Shown piece after piece: positions 23,248-33,471 of a stretch of DNA of 64,000 bases. Each line of letters begins with the position of its first letter. Position 1 is the stretch's first letter. This DNA is from Ruficoccus amylovorans (GTDB lineage: Bacteria; Verrucomicrobiota; Verrucomicrobiia; Opitutales; Cerasicoccaceae). The stretch lies in NCBI RefSeq assembly GCF_014230085.1, contig NZ_JACHVB010000021.1, positions 1 through 64,000 on the forward strand. Reading direction: 5' to 3'. The position numbers and the translations under genes are program-made. The notes under the pieces are model-generated. The model was not told where the DNA came from. It searched no databases and saw only the letters and a list, made by a program, of their open reading frames with translations.

Positions 23248-25470
23248 TTACTCGGTCGCTGGTTCTTCGCTGTCGGACTCGATGGTGAACGTCGTCTGAG
23301 CGACTCCGCGGTTGCCGGATTCGTCCACGGCCTCGACCACGATGCTGTGCGGGCCGGGTTTGGGAGAGTCGAGCTGGATGCGGAAGATCTCCTCCTGCGC
23401 GTCAAAGATACCGCCCTCGGGCTGGAGGATGACCGGGCTGCCGCCGTCGAGTACGTAGCTGGCCGTCGCGATGATGCTGCTTGCATCGGTGGCGGAGAAG
23501 ACGAGCACGGTGCTGGCCGCGTTGCGCTTCTGGGTCTCCAGCCTGACGGCCGGGCTGGTGTTGTCCACGAGGAAGGGCTGGCTGACCCGCGAGCCGATGC
23601 GGGCTTCGCCGGGCGGGTTGCCCGGCTGGTCGCTGGCCGTGATCCGGACCCGGTAGTAGCCATCGGCCAGTCCGCGTGTGTTAAAGGAATAGACGTTGGC
23701 GGGCAACTCGTCGGCCAGAGTGATCCACTCGTCCGCGCCCTCGGATTTGATCGCGACGGAGTAGATGAGCTCGTCGCCGTTGGGATCGAAACTGCTCCAG
23801 CCTGCTGTGAAGTACCCAGCCTCGCCCAGCGGGCGGATCTGCTGGATGGGGGCGGGCTCGCGGTCGAGGTTGTCATTGCCGGAGCTGCCGGTGAGCTGGG
23901 AAAGGGTGATCGGGGCAGTCTTGGGAGGCAGGCTGACCACGGTCAGGCCGACCGGGAGCACGTTGATGCGGCTGATGAGCGGGGCGGCGTTGCGTGTAGT
24001 GTAGAAGAGCCGTACCCCGCGCAGGAGCGCGTCGGTCTCGGTAAAGGTGGCCTTATACTGGAGGTAGCGGCCGGGTGGGTTCGCGATGGTGTTTGTGTCC
24101 AGTGCGTCCCAGCCGGTCCAGGTTGCGTCCGGGCTTGGGGAGTTGCCGGTGCGGGTTTCCCAGGTCAGGCCGGGCAACTCCTGCGAAGGGCTGCCGAAGA
24201 GGCGCAGTGCGCCCCATGCGGCCACGCTCGAGGCGTCCACCGGTTCGGAGGTGTAGCTGCCGCTGGTGGCGGGCTGGCCGGAGAGCTTGTAAACCGCACC
24301 GGGGTTGCTGGTCAGCACGTAGAGCCCGCCGTCCTCGCCGGGTACCGGGAGCAGGGCGGTGACTTCGCCGCCACCCTCGGCGCACTGGAGCAGGGACCAG
24401 TCGTTGAGACCGCTGACACTGAAAAGGCTGCCGTTTTCGCTGCCGCCGATGGTGAAGCCGCCTTTACCGTCGGGGAGAAAGGCGCAGATATTCATGTTGA
24501 CCGGAGACCAGAGCGGCTCGGCGAAGCCGTCGGCTCCGAGCCGGAAAAGCAGGCTCGGAACGCTGGCGGCGGCGGGCTCTTTAGAACTGCTGTCCTTGCC
24601 GTTGCCGCTCGGGCTGCCGCCGGGGCCGCGGTAGAGTTTTTCCAGGATGCTGGTCAGGTCGCCGGGGGCGGGGGAGGAGGGCTTGTCCTTGGAGTCGCCG
24701 CCCTGCGGCTTCATGTGCAGGGTGGAGAAGTAAACCGTGCCGTCTTCGGCGGCGCTGAGGCCGGAAATCTCGTCCGTGCCCGCGTTGTAGATGACGGTGC
24801 CCTTGCCGTCGGGCGCGATGCGGTAAACGTAGGCGCGCGGTGCGGTTCCGGCCAGAAGGTTGCCCTCGTCGTCAAAGGTCAGCGCGGTGACGTGTGCCCG
24901 GTCGGTCTCGAACCACTTGATCGCCTCGTCGCCGGGCTTGAAGTCGGGTTTGAGCTTGTAAATGGCCCCGGCGGCACCGGTGGCGACGTAGAGGTTGCCT
25001 TCCTTGTCAAAGGTCAGGTCCCAGATGTATTCGTCCTGCGGGTCGAAGTAAATCTCCGGGCGCTGGCCGGGCGGGATGCGGTAAACACGCCCCTGCGGCG
25101 AAGTGCCCACGTAGAGGTTGCCCTCGGCGTCGAGGGTGAGGGCGCGGGAAAGGATTTCCTCCGGCTCGAAGACCGTCTCAAGGCTGCCGTCGGGGGCCAT
25201 CTTGTAAACCGTGCCGCTTTTGCCGGTGCCCAGGTAGAGGTTGCCGTCGGCGTCGGCCACCGCACGCCAGATGATGGGGTCGTCGAGCACGGTCAACTGC
25301 TCCAGCGACGGGGCCAGGCCGATCTCGCCCAGGTTGGAAATGGAAACGTTGGCGGGCTCGCCCGCGGCAAAGGCGGCGTAGTCGGCCTGGAGCACCGAGT
25401 GGGTCTGGACGGCGGCCAGCGGGCTGGCCGCGAAGGCGAGGACGAGGAAGGCGGAAAGCGGTTTGTTCAT
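23248..25470 (-). CDS. secreted beta-propeller protein with Ig-like C-terminal domains
   Basis: 740 residues with signal peptide MNKPLSAFLVLAFAASPLAA. Residues about 60-400 hold repeated blades of the type DADGNLYLGTGKSGTVYKMAPDG, DAEGNLYVGTSPQGRVYRIPPG and DKEGNLYVATGAAGAIYKLKPD (NHL/SMP-30-like propeller). A Gly/Ser/Pro linker lies near 270-300. The C-terminal 250 residues look like fibronectin/Ig-type strands (SSFDPNGDELIYSVAIKS, VEAVDESGNRGVAQTTFTI). Role unknown. It follows the S55-peptidase-like gene by 29 bases, suggesting a shared job in the envelope. Confidence 0.8.
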   Translation of the reverse strand: MNKPLSAFLVLAFAASPLAAVQTHSVLQADYAAFAAGEPANVSISNLGEIGLAPSLEQLTVLDDPIIWRAVADADGNLYLGTGKSGTVYKMAPDGSLETVFEPEEILSRALTLDAEGNLYVGTSPQGRVYRIPPGQRPEIYFDPQDEYIWDLTFDKEGNLYVATGAAGAIYKLKPDFKPGDEAIKWFETDRAHVTALTFDDEGNLLAGTAPRAYVYRIAPDGKGTVIYNAGTDEISGLSAAEDGTVYFSTLHMKPQGGDSKDKPSSPAPGDLTSILEKLYRGPGGSPSGNGKDSSSKEPAAASVPSLLFRLGADGFAEPLWSPVNMNICAFLPDGKGGFTIGGSENGSLFSVSGLNDWSLLQCAEGGGEVTALLPVPGEDGGLYVLTSNPGAVYKLSGQPATSGSYTSEPVDASSVAAWGALRLFGSPSQELPGLTWETRTGNSPSPDATWTGWDALDTNTIANPPGRYLQYKATFTETDALLRGVRLFYTTRNAAPLISRINVLPVGLTVVSLPPKTAPITLSQLTGSSGNDNLDREPAPIQQIRPLGEAGYFTAGWSSFDPNGDELIYSVAIKSEGADEWITLADELPANVYSFNTRGLADGYYRVRITASDQPGNPPGEARIGSRVSQPFLVDNTSPAVRLETQKRNAASTVLVFSATDASSIIATASYVLDGGSPVILQPEGGIFDAQEEIFRIQLDSPKPGPHSIVVEAVDESGNRGVAQTTFTIESDSEEPATE

Positions 25471-25499
25471 GGAAAGGCGGAGAAATGGTGGCGTTATTT

Positions 25500-27287
25500 T
25501 TAGCGAATGTGGGCTGGAAGGGTGTATTCACCATCGAATACACCGGGGACCTGAAGAGAGGTTTCCCAGAGCGTGACGGTGCGGTTGTCGGTCACGGGTG
25601 TGGGGCTGCGCTCCGAATCCAGCAGCGCGCGCACGGAGGCGGGAAGCTCGCCCAGACGACGGCCGTTGACGTTGAGGCCCCGTGCCTCGCGCAACACCTT
25701 GACGTAGAGGCGGTCGTTACTGCGTCCGGTGCGCAGATAATTGACGATGCCCGCCAGCGAGTCAGCGGTGTTGAGCACGCCCGAGCGGTCGAGCTTGTCG
25801 GCAGCGGAGGCGTCACCGACGAAAACGGTCAGCTTCTCCCCGGCGGTGCCCGGCGGGATCGGAATGTTGAAGCGGTGCCGCGTGCGCTCCTCCAGGTAGT
25901 TGTTCAGGGTGACGGCCAGCTCCAGGTTGTCGCCGGGGTGGAGTTCGCCGCTGAGGATCTGGATCGAGTACAGCGAACTGCGGACCCACTCGTCGGCGAT
26001 TTTTATGTCCACCGCGATGGACTTGACCTCGGCCATGCCGAAGGGGTTGTTGAGCAGCAGGTCGTAGTCGCGCATCAGCCGGAAGGCTGTGCCGACCGCG
26101 CCGCTGGGGCCGGTGGCGACATGGTCGAACTCCAGCGGCCCGAACCCGGCCACATCCATCTTTACATGCACATAAAAAGTCTGCTCCGCCGAGGCCTCCA
26201 TCGTGTTGTTAAGGCTCTCCAGCAGGGCCAGCGCGGTGATGAGCGGCGACCACTGGCGGCTCTGGTAGAGCTGGCTGCTGAAGGTGCGCTCAGCGGTGCC
26301 GGGGCCGTGGACGTGGATGGAGACTTCGGTCATGGGCGGCGGCGCGCCCACCGCGCCCGCGATGGCCGTGAGCCGGTCCTGGTAAATGGTGCCGACGACG
26401 GGGCCGACATTGGAGAGCTTGAAGGAGCCGGGCATGCTCTGGATGACCGTGATGATTTCGGCCGGGGCCATCGGCATGTTGTCGTCGCCGGTGGCGAAGA
26501 AGGGGTGCCCGAAGGCCAGAACCTGGTCGCCCTCGCGCCAGGTGACGGTGCCGACCCCGGCGAACTGGAAGTCCCCCGTCATGAGTACACCCGCCACGGG
26601 GCTGCCGGTCTGGATGTCGGTGGCGCTGAGGTCCGAAGTCGTGCCAATGGGGGCGCGCATCGGCTCGACGCCGCGCCGGGCGAACTCCTCGCTAAAAGCG
26701 GCCAGCGTGTCCGCCGAAATGCCGGAGACCATCAGCGGGCTGGGCAGGGGCTTGAGCACGCTGTCCAGCGGGATGCCGCTCATCTGTTCCTGGCCGCTGC
26801 GGGGCTGCCAGTGGGAGGCTTCGCCGTGGTAGCCGGGATAGCCAGCCTGTCGTGCCTTATCGGGCTGGCGCTGGGCTTCTTTCTCAAAGGTTTCCAGCAT
26901 GTCGGCAATCGGAGTGATGCCGATGATGGTCTGTTCCTTGGGCCATGAGTAACCGTAGGCGTAGGCGCCGACGAGCTTGCCGTCGATGAAACAGGGGCTG
27001 CCGCTCATCCCGGCGACCGGGCCGCTCACGATCTGGCTCTCGTCCAGGGCGCGGGCGATGATGATGTCCCGCTGCGGGCCGGTGAAATTGCGGGCCGTGC
27101 CCAGCACCTCGAACCGGAAGGTCTCAATCTGTGAGCCGGATACGACGGTTTTCCACTCGCCCTGCATGCCGGGCTGTATCTCGGACACGGGCAGCGTGGG
27201 AGCGGAAATCGGGGGCGGTTGGGCTGTGAGCCGGAGGGCTGGCAGGAGGCTGGAGGCTGCCAGGAGGATAAGGGAGAGAACTTTCAT
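25500..27287 (-). CDS. SpoIVB-type (S55) peptidase-domain secreted protein
   Basis: 595 residues from MKVLSLILLAASSLLPALRL, a signal peptide; a 12-residue upstream extension is unlikely. Residues about 35-330 resemble the S55 domain of SpoIVB: EIQPGMQGEWKTVVSG, the nucleophile region GPVAGMSGSPCFIDGKLVGAYAYG (Ser in GMSGSP) and later the GDQVLAFGHPFF motif. The rest is beta-rich and unassigned. SpoIVB is a sporulation signalling protease, but this organism type does not sporulate in that way, so another envelope role is implied. Confidence 0.82.
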   Translation of the reverse strand: MKVLSLILLAASSLLPALRLTAQPPPISAPTLPVSEIQPGMQGEWKTVVSGSQIETFRFEVLGTARNFTGPQRDIIIARALDESQIVSGPVAGMSGSPCFIDGKLVGAYAYGYSWPKEQTIIGITPIADMLETFEKEAQRQPDKARQAGYPGYHGEASHWQPRSGQEQMSGIPLDSVLKPLPSPLMVSGISADTLAAFSEEFARRGVEPMRAPIGTTSDLSATDIQTGSPVAGVLMTGDFQFAGVGTVTWREGDQVLAFGHPFFATGDDNMPMAPAEIITVIQSMPGSFKLSNVGPVVGTIYQDRLTAIAGAVGAPPPMTEVSIHVHGPGTAERTFSSQLYQSRQWSPLITALALLESLNNTMEASAEQTFYVHVKMDVAGFGPLEFDHVATGPSGAVGTAFRLMRDYDLLLNNPFGMAEVKSIAVDIKIADEWVRSSLYSIQILSGELHPGDNLELAVTLNNYLEERTRHRFNIPIPPGTAGEKLTVFVGDASAADKLDRSGVLNTADSLAGIVNYLRTGRSNDRLYVKVLREARGLNVNGRRLGELPASVRALLDSERSPTPVTDNRTVTLWETSLQVPGVFDGEYTLPAHIR

Positions 27288-27491
27288 GCGGTCTTGCACA
27301 CGCGACACGCTGAAGATGCCCATTGTTCCTGTCGAGGCAACCCTGAAAAACTCTCAAGCTTTACCCTAGATCGACTAATCGCCTTGCCAGATACTCATCT
27401 TTTTGCAAAGTCCCTATCCCGGTATGGGGTGACGCCTTCTGATTGACGGCGTCGTTAAATTTGTATTTTGTATATTCATAATAACGGGCTT

Positions 27492-27710
27492 ATGAAGAGT
27501 AAGATTTGCGCGCTGTTTTCAATGTCGCTCATGTTGACTGCCACATTATCGGCAGCCAGCACTGAGGCTGCGGGGGGAAGTTCGGTGCAGAATTTCGGCG
27601 GAATTTTCCTGATGGTGGGTGGATTTGCGGTGTTGGTTTTTGTCGCTGTGACGTTGTGCCGCCGCTGTCGCCGCCGGAGCAAGCTGACTGGACTCTCGCA
27701 CCTGTTTTAA
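27492..27710 (+). CDS. small single-pass membrane protein, unknown function
   Basis: 72 residues. A signal-peptide-like N-terminus (MKSKICALFSMSLMLTATLSA) is followed by a short linker and a membrane helix (GGIFLMVGGFAVLVFVAVTLC), then a basic tail RRCRRRSKLTG. An AT-rich promoter-like region precedes it (about 27455-27485). No family is recognised. Confidence 0.6.
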   Translation: MKSKICALFSMSLMLTATLSAASTEAAGGSSVQNFGGIFLMVGGFAVLVFVAVTLCRRCRRRSKLTGLSHLF

Positions 27711-27850
27711 CGCGGGTTGACCGGGATTGAAGCACAACTCCACCGGACGGGAGATGCCGCCAAGGCCCGTTCCCGGTAAAATGACCGGTCGGATGAATGA
27801 GGCGGGCTGGGCGGATTACGGACTGGCAGCGTGAGCGCGCTCGCCTTCCT

Positions 27851-28906
27851 CTATTCCTGATTGTCTTCAGAGATGGTGTTGAGGCGTTCTTCCAGCCACA
27901 CGAGGCGCTTTAAAAGCTGGTTGTAGGCGGCGAGGGTATCGTCGTCCTCGAAGTAGAGCATCTGCTCGTCCGGGTCGTATTCCCACTGGCCCCAGTTGTC
28001 CTGAAGCAGTTTCAGGAATTTGTCGATGCTGGTGGCATACTCATAGTGGGTGCCGTAGATGTAATCAATGCTGTCGAGGGTCTCTGGCCCGACCTCTGAG
28101 GCGATTTCACGGGCGGATTCTGCCGCCGCTTTCGGAGGGAAACCCTGTGCCTCAAACATCGCCGTGAACCGGGGGGTGAGATTGCCGTAGAGATCGAGCA
28201 CGGCCTTGGCTGACTGGCCGTAAGCCTGGGTGACGGTGCGGGCATGCTTAAGCTGTACGGGCTCGGTATAGCTACCGGCGACCAGCGTGACCGAGTCGTC
28301 GTCGGCAAAAGCCGCGTGGGCGGCCAGGAATTTATCCAGCTGGCTTTGCGATTGCTCCATAAAGGCGGCCCCGACGCGCGCGGTGGCGGCTTCGCGCTCG
28401 TCACTGGTGAGGGCGGCATAGTCCTTGAGGCTGGTGGTCAATTCCTTCATCGTTTGCAACTGCTCTTCGGCGGAGATGCTCTCGTCTTTGTTGCTCGCGC
28501 TCAGTTCCTGAATCCGTTGGCGCAGGATTGCTTCCTCGTCCTGAGCCTGGAAAAACATGGCAACGGGCCCCGGCAGCATCAGAACGAGCAGCAGCGAGAA
28601 GACGAGATTACCCGCCCACTGCCGCCGCCGCGAGAGCAGCCAGGTCAGCCAGCCGAGCACACAAGGCAGGATCAGGGTTCCGATAAGCGTGCCGATGTAG
28701 AAACCGATCTGCTCTGGCCCGAAGCCTTGCCCGTGCGTGGAGGCATAGGCCCCGCCGAGGCAGGCGAGAACGGTAATGGTCAGCAGGATCCAGGAAACCG
28801 GGTGTAGCTTGAAGTGCTTCGAGCGCGGCTTGGCGGGTTTTACGAGATGCTCCTGCCGGGGTAATTGCGGCGGAAGTTGGGGCGGTAAGGAAGGTGGCTG
28901 GTCCAT
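27851..28906 (-). CDS. membrane protein with helical extracytoplasmic domain, unknown function
   Basis: 351 residues from MDQPPSLPPQLPPQLP. The N-terminus is proline-rich and cytoplasmic. Three membrane segments follow (about residues 40-58, 70-88 and 98-118; HPVSWILLTITVLACLGGAY, GTLIGTLILPCVLGWLTWLL, LVFSLLLVLMLPGPVAMFF). A long helical, acidic domain makes up the rest. No known domain is recognised. It stands alone between convergent and same-strand neighbours. Confidence 0.7.
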   Translation of the reverse strand: MDQPPSLPPQLPPQLPRQEHLVKPAKPRSKHFKLHPVSWILLTITVLACLGGAYASTHGQGFGPEQIGFYIGTLIGTLILPCVLGWLTWLLSRRRQWAGNLVFSLLLVLMLPGPVAMFFQAQDEEAILRQRIQELSASNKDESISAEEQLQTMKELTTSLKDYAALTSDEREAATARVGAAFMEQSQSQLDKFLAAHAAFADDDSVTLVAGSYTEPVQLKHARTVTQAYGQSAKAVLDLYGNLTPRFTAMFEAQGFPPKAAAESAREIASEVGPETLDSIDYIYGTHYEYATSIDKFLKLLQDNWGQWEYDPDEQMLYFEDDDTLAAYNQLLKRLVWLEERLNTISEDNQE

Positions 28907-29108
28907 AACAATAGCGGTGAGGAATGACGCGGCCCTGTTTTTATCTGTTTTGAAGAAAAGCTGAGGGTACGCGTGAGCTGTGACAGCAAAACTGAATGCT
29001 GCCTGCCCGCCCGGCAAGTCGTGATTTTCCGGTGTACGCAATCCTTGACGGTCCGGGAGGCGTGAGTGCTCCCGGTCGATCCCGCGAACAAGCGGGGAAC
29101 CGGGCCGC

Positions 29109-29138
29109 AAAAAAGCCCCCGCCCGGAAAGGCGGAGGC
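29109..29138 (-). terminator. intrinsic terminator of pfp
   Basis: On the minus strand GCCTCCGCC-loop-GGCGGGGGC is followed by TTTTTTGCGG, about 45 bases after the pfp stop codon. Confidence 0.85.
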
Positions 29139-29184
29139 TTTGGAAAAAGAATGAGTCACGGCGGGCGGGGCCGCTGAACCCGGC

Positions 29185-30426
29185 TTAGTGCTCGACTTCG
29201 ACCTTGGTGCCCTTGGCCTGGCCGATGGCGGCGAGCAGGTCGCCGAACCAGGGTTGGTCGATGTCAAAGGGCTTGCCGCCGGCGATGCGCTCGAACTCGA
29301 TGGCCCGCAGGACGCAGTTCTGGTCCTCGTCGTGGCCGATGACGCCGCTCTTGCCCTCGAAGGCGCACTGCACGGCCAGGTCGGTGCAGGACTTGATCAG
29401 GCGCAGGTCGTCCACATTGGCCGGGGCGGCGCGGGAGAAGTAGCCGCTCTTCTGCACCATGGTCTTTTCGGCGTCGAGCTTCTTGGCGAACTCCTTGGCG
29501 AAGTACTGGCCGGGGTTGATCGTATCGAGCTTGATGTGGCCGAAGGCGTCGCGTTCGACGGTCTTGCCGGCGGCTTCCAGTTCCTTGACGATGCTGGAGA
29601 CACCCGCGCCTTCGCTGACAAAGATGTTCACGCAGTCCACCTCGTCCATGATCGCCTTGAGACGCTTGGCCTCGGCGGCGAAGTCGATCTCCATCTCGGG
29701 GATGAAAATGGCGTGTACGTCTAGGTTGCTCTTGGCCAGGCCGATTTCGGGCAGGAAGCCCCGGTCGCCCAGCACGTTCTCGCGGTAGTACTTGGCGGTG
29801 GCGGCGGTGAGCCAGCCGCAGTTGCGGCCCATGACCTCGTGCACGATGAGCATGCGCGGGTTGGAGTTGTGCTCGGCCACGACGTTGCGGAAGAACTTCG
29901 CGCCCTCCTCGGCGGCGGTCCAGGCACCGAGGCTCTGGCGGATCGGGAAGACATCGTTATCGATGGTCTTGGGCAGGCCGATGACGTGCAGTTCGTAGCC
30001 GTTCTCGTGAAGGAACTTGGCCAGATCGGCGGCGGCGGTGTTGGTGTCGTCACCCCCGATGGTGTGAAGGACGTCCACCCCGTCCTTGACGAGTTGGTCG
30101 GCGGCGACCTTCTGCGGGTTTTCGCCTTCCTTGACCAGGCCGCGCTTGACGCAGTCCTTGACGTTGGTGAGCTTCACGCGGCTGTTGCCGATGGGGCTGC
30201 CGCCGTGGCGGTGCAGGATGGCGGCGTTGGCGCGGATCTCGGGCGTCACCTTGATGGAGTCGCCCTGAAGCAGGCCCTTGTAGCCCCCGCGGTAACAAAT
30301 GATTTCAACTTCCGGAGCGATCTCGGTGTAGCGCTCGATCAGCCCGCCAACGGCGGACGAAAGACAGGGCGCGAGCCCTCCGGCGGTAAGGATTCCAACT
30401 TTCTTCGGCGTCATAGCGCGGGCCAT
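29185..30426 (-). CDS. pfp: diphosphate-dependent 6-phosphofructokinase
   Basis: 413 residues. It phosphorylates fructose 6-phosphate with PPi (reversible). The GGDDTN motif (PPi enzymes have GGDD where ATP enzymes have GGDG) and PKTIDNDV, whose Lys also marks PPi use, are both seen. EVMGRNCGWLTAATA and the SGYFSRAAPANVDDLRL region complete the active site. The N-terminal glycine loop is GILTAGGLAPCLSSAVGG. Start MARAMTPKK or the internal MTPKK are both possible. Confidence 0.94.
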   Translation of the reverse strand: MARAMTPKKVGILTAGGLAPCLSSAVGGLIERYTEIAPEVEIICYRGGYKGLLQGDSIKVTPEIRANAAILHRHGGSPIGNSRVKLTNVKDCVKRGLVKEGENPQKVAADQLVKDGVDVLHTIGGDDTNTAAADLAKFLHENGYELHVIGLPKTIDNDVFPIRQSLGAWTAAEEGAKFFRNVVAEHNSNPRMLIVHEVMGRNCGWLTAATAKYYRENVLGDRGFLPEIGLAKSNLDVHAIFIPEMEIDFAAEAKRLKAIMDEVDCVNIFVSEGAGVSSIVKELEAAGKTVERDAFGHIKLDTINPGQYFAKEFAKKLDAEKTMVQKSGYFSRAAPANVDDLRLIKSCTDLAVQCAFEGKSGVIGHDEDQNCVLRAIEFERIAGGKPFDIDQPWFGDLLAAIGQAKGTKVEVEH

Positions 30427-30603
30427 TGTCCCGATTTCCGCCCGCTTGGAAACAGTAAAATGCTCCTAATGCCGCAAATCGCTCAAATCAGATGCGCTTC
30501 GCGGGGTCGGGAGGGGCAAATGAGGGGCGCAAACCTCTGAAAAACCTGCGCGAATTGACCAGTTCTTGTCCTTTTTGTTTCCGCTTGGTGACTTTCTCTT
30601 TCC

Positions 30604-30637
30604 GCCCTTCCCGTCCTTCCCGTCCTTTCTGTTAAAT
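30604..30637. repeat. dispersed repeat word, inverted TTTAACAGGAAGG family
   Basis: CCCTTCCCGTCCTTCCCGTC followed by CTTTCTGTTAAAT, in the 220-base gap between pfp and gltS, 10 bases from the gltS stop. It shows about 9-base periodicity (CCTTCCCGT repeated). Confidence 0.7.
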
Positions 30638-30646
30638 ATCAACTCC

Positions 30647-31864
30647 TCAGCCGAACCAGTGCAGGAAGAGCTTGATCGTCCCGGCGTTGGCAATGTCGAT
30701 GATGAACGCGCTGACCAGCGGCACGATAATGAACGCTTTGTGGGCGGCGCCGTAGCGTTCGGTGACGGCCTGCATGTTGGCGATGGCGATGGGGGTCGCG
30801 CCGAGGCTGATGCCCCCGAATCCGGCTGCGACTACCGCCGCCTCGTAGTCGCGCCCCATCAGCGGGAACACAACGACGGTCGTGATGATGACGGCGAGGA
30901 CGAACTGCGCGGCCAGGATGATCAGGATCGGCCCGGCCAGGTCAACCAGCGCCCACAGGTGCAGGCTCATCAGGGACATGACGAGGAAGCTGCCCAGTGA
31001 GATGTCCGAGATCAGGCCGAGCGAGTCGCTGTCGTTGGGCCAGCGGACGTTCATGTTCCAGCGGCGCAGGAGGGGCGGAACGGTATTGGTGGCGACGATG
31101 GCCAGTGCCAGACACGAGACAAAGGTCGGGAGCATGATGCCAAAGGACTCCAGAATCTCGTCCAGCCCCGAGCCCAGGGCGATGCAGAGGTTCATAATGA
31201 ACCAGCAGCCGAGCACGTCGAAGTAGTCGATTTTCTTCTCCTGTTTGTCCCCGTACATCACGCCGAAGTCGATGTGCCGGTCGGTGTTCGGGGTGAGCCG
31301 GAAGACCCGGATCAGCCCCCGTGCGATGGGCCCGCCCATGATACTTGAGAGCACCAGCCCCGCCGTCGCGCAGGCGATGCCCATTTCCATGGCGTTGGCG
31401 ATACCGTACTGGTTGATAAAAGTCGGGGCCCAGGCAATGGTCGTGCCGTGCCCGCCCACCAGCGACACGCTCCCGCAGAGCAGTCCGCTGACCGGTTTCA
31501 GGCCGGTGGCATCGGCCAGGCTCACGCTGAGGTAGTTCTGGACGAAGATATAGCCCACGCAGATCACGGTCAAAATGATCAGGCGGACGCCCCCGGCTCG
31601 TAGTTTCGAGAGGCTGGCGTTGAGGCCGATCCCGGTGAAAAAGTACAGGATCAGCCCGTCGCGCGCGTCGAGGTCGAAGGTGAACTCGATCCCCGCTGTC
31701 AGGTAGGCCGCCAGGCCGATGAGCGCAGCGAGCAGGCCGCCGGTGACCGGCTCGGGGATGTTGAACTCGCGCAGCAGGCGGACGCGTTTGTTGAGCATTT
31801 TTCCGACGAGCAGAAAGAGTACCCCGATGGTGAAGGTGGTGTAGGCGTCAAATTCGGTGTCCAT
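30647..31864 (-). CDS. gltS: sodium/glutamate symporter
   Basis: 405 residues, about ten membrane segments. The family's internally repeated architecture is visible: the N-terminal half contains [21 protein letters not shown] and [27 protein letters not shown], and the C-terminal half contains [25 protein letters not shown]. It imports glutamate with Na+. It is divergent from argG; the two starts are 190 bases apart. Confidence 0.94.
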   Translation of the reverse strand: MDTEFDAYTTFTIGVLFLLVGKMLNKRVRLLREFNIPEPVTGGLLAALIGLAAYLTAGIEFTFDLDARDGLILYFFTGIGLNASLSKLRAGGVRLIILTVICVGYIFVQNYLSVSLADATGLKPVSGLLCGSVSLVGGHGTTIAWAPTFINQYGIANAMEMGIACATAGLVLSSIMGGPIARGLIRVFRLTPNTDRHIDFGVMYGDKQEKKIDYFDVLGCWFIMNLCIALGSGLDEILESFGIMLPTFVSCLALAIVATNTVPPLLRRWNMNVRWPNDSDSLGLISDISLGSFLVMSLMSLHLWALVDLAGPILIILAAQFVLAVIITTVVVFPLMGRDYEAAVVAAGFGGISLGATPIAIANMQAVTERYGAAHKAFIIVPLVSAFIIDIANAGTIKLFLHWFG

Positions 31865-32054
31865 GCCGGAAAAATGGGCTGAGCCGCAAAGCCTTTTGCC
31901 AGCACGCCCCGTACCAGAGCGTCATGGACTGCGGAGTGCTGTCAAGGCGTTAGGGGAAACCCGCCGAAAAATCTGCCCGCCACGGCCCTCAAAAACGCAG
32001 GCGCATGGGATCAGCATTGACTCGACGGGCAAAAGCGCATGCTTGTGGAGACTT

Positions 32055-33296
32055 ATGAAGATTGTCCTGGCATACTCAGGCGGGCTTGACACGTCCGTCC
32101 TGGTCAAGTGGTTGAAAGAAGAGTACAACGCCGAGATCGTTACCTTCGCGGCCGATGTAGGCCAGCAGGAGGAGCTCGACGGCCTGGAAGACAAGGCCAA
32201 GGCCACCGGCGCGGTCAAGCACTACACGCTCGATCTGGTCGAGGAGTTCGCCAGCGACTTTATCTACCCGATGATGCGTGCCAATGCCATCTACGAGGGG
32301 CAGTACTACCTGGGCACCTCCATCGCCCGCCCGCTCATCGGCAAACACCACATCGAGATCGCCCGTCAGGAGGGCGCGACCCACGTCGCCCACGGTGCTA
32401 CCGGCAAGGGTAACGACCAGTGCCGTTTCGAGCTGACCTATGCCGCCCTCGCCCCGGAGATTGAAATCATCTCCCCGTGGCGCATGGACAAGTTCCGTCA
32501 AGCCTTCCCGGGCCGCAAGGAAATGATCGACTGGTGCCGCCAGCAGGGCGTCAACGTCGAGGCCAGCGCTTCTAAGCCCTACTCGATGGACCGCAACCTC
32601 CTGCACATTTCCTACGAAGCAGGCATCCTTGAAGACCCGTGGTTCGACCCGACCACAGCGGAGAACAAGGGCATGTTCAAACTGTCCGTCTCCCCCGAGG
32701 ACGCCCCGGACCAGGCCGAGTACGTCGAGCTGGACTTTGAAAAGGGCGACTGCGTGGCCGTCAACGGCGAGGCGCTCTCGCCCGCCGGCGTCATGCTCAA
32801 GCTGAACGCCCTCGCGGGCAAGCACGGCATCGGCCGCGTGGACCTGGTGGAAAACCGCTTCGTGGGCATGAAGAGTCGCGGCGTCTATGAGACCCCCGGC
32901 GGCACCATCCTGCTGCACGCCCACAAGCAGGCCGAGTCCCTCACGCTGGACCGCGATCTCGAACACCTGCGTGACGGCCTGATCCCGAAGTATGCCGAAC
33001 TGGTTTATAACGGCTTCTGGTATGCCCCCGAGCGCGAAGCCCTGCAGGCCTTTATCGACGAGTCGCAAAAGAGCGTCAGCGCCACCGTCCGGCTCAAGCT
33101 TTACAAGGGCAACGTCATCACCGTGGGCCGCAAGTCCCCGGTCTCGCTCTACGACGAGAACATCGCCTCAATGGAAGGCGTCAAGAGCGACTACAACCCC
33201 GACGACGCCAGCGGCTTCATCCACCTCCAAGGCCTGCGCCTGCGCGCCCGTGCCAAGGCCCAGGGCGGCCCCCGCCTCGGTGACCTGCGCAAGTAG
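32055..33296 (+). CDS. argG: argininosuccinate synthase
   Basis: 413 residues starting [20 protein letters not shown], which carries the ATP-pyrophosphatase P-loop SGGLDTS. It joins citrulline and aspartate in arginine synthesis. Further family motifs are [21 protein letters not shown] and [17 protein letters not shown], which bind citrulline and aspartate. The ATG at 32055 is chosen over upstream in-frame codons that overlap the gltS promoter side. The downstream gap has a palindromic element 21 bases after the stop. Confidence 0.97.
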   Translation: MKIVLAYSGGLDTSVLVKWLKEEYNAEIVTFAADVGQQEELDGLEDKAKATGAVKHYTLDLVEEFASDFIYPMMRANAIYEGQYYLGTSIARPLIGKHHIEIARQEGATHVAHGATGKGNDQCRFELTYAALAPEIEIISPWRMDKFRQAFPGRKEMIDWCRQQGVNVEASASKPYSMDRNLLHISYEAGILEDPWFDPTTAENKGMFKLSVSPEDAPDQAEYVELDFEKGDCVAVNGEALSPAGVMLKLNALAGKHGIGRVDLVENRFVGMKSRGVYETPGGTILLHAHKQAESLTLDRDLEHLRDGLIPKYAELVYNGFWYAPEREALQAFIDESQKSVSATVRLKLYKGNVITVGRKSPVSLYDENIASMEGVKSDYNPDDASGFIHLQGLRLRARAKAQGGPRLGDLRK

Positions 33297-33317
33297 CGAG
33301 TAGGGTGGTGAGATATA

Positions 33318-33363
33318 TTGGGGGCTGCGCGCCCCCAAACCCTGCGGCAGCCGAGGGCTGCAC
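33318..33363 (+). repeat. palindromic 3'-end element, copy 2
   Basis: TTGGGGGCTGCGCGCCCCCA, AACCCTGCGGCAGCCGAGGG, CTGCAC. Two hairpins: TTGGGGGC/GCCCCCAA and GCAGCC/GGCTGC. It starts 21 bases after argG and matches the copy at 5409-5455 read on the minus strand, which starts 23 bases after the metallo-hydrolase gene. Confidence 0.85.
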
Positions 33364-33367
33364 CCCC

Positions 33368-33402
33368 GGTCCGGCGTTCGTGCTGCGCACAAACGCCGGA
33401 CC
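33368..33402. repeat. long near-perfect hairpin
   Basis: GGTCCGGCGTTCGTG pairs with CACAAACGCCGGACC around CTGCG; only one mismatch. No T-run follows on either strand. It directly follows the palindromic element after argG. Confidence 0.8.
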
Positions 33403-33471
33403 GACTTTGGAGTCTCTGCTGATGTAGAGCCTGGCCCGTTGAATGCGCTACGTGCGGGCAGGCGAAAGGGG

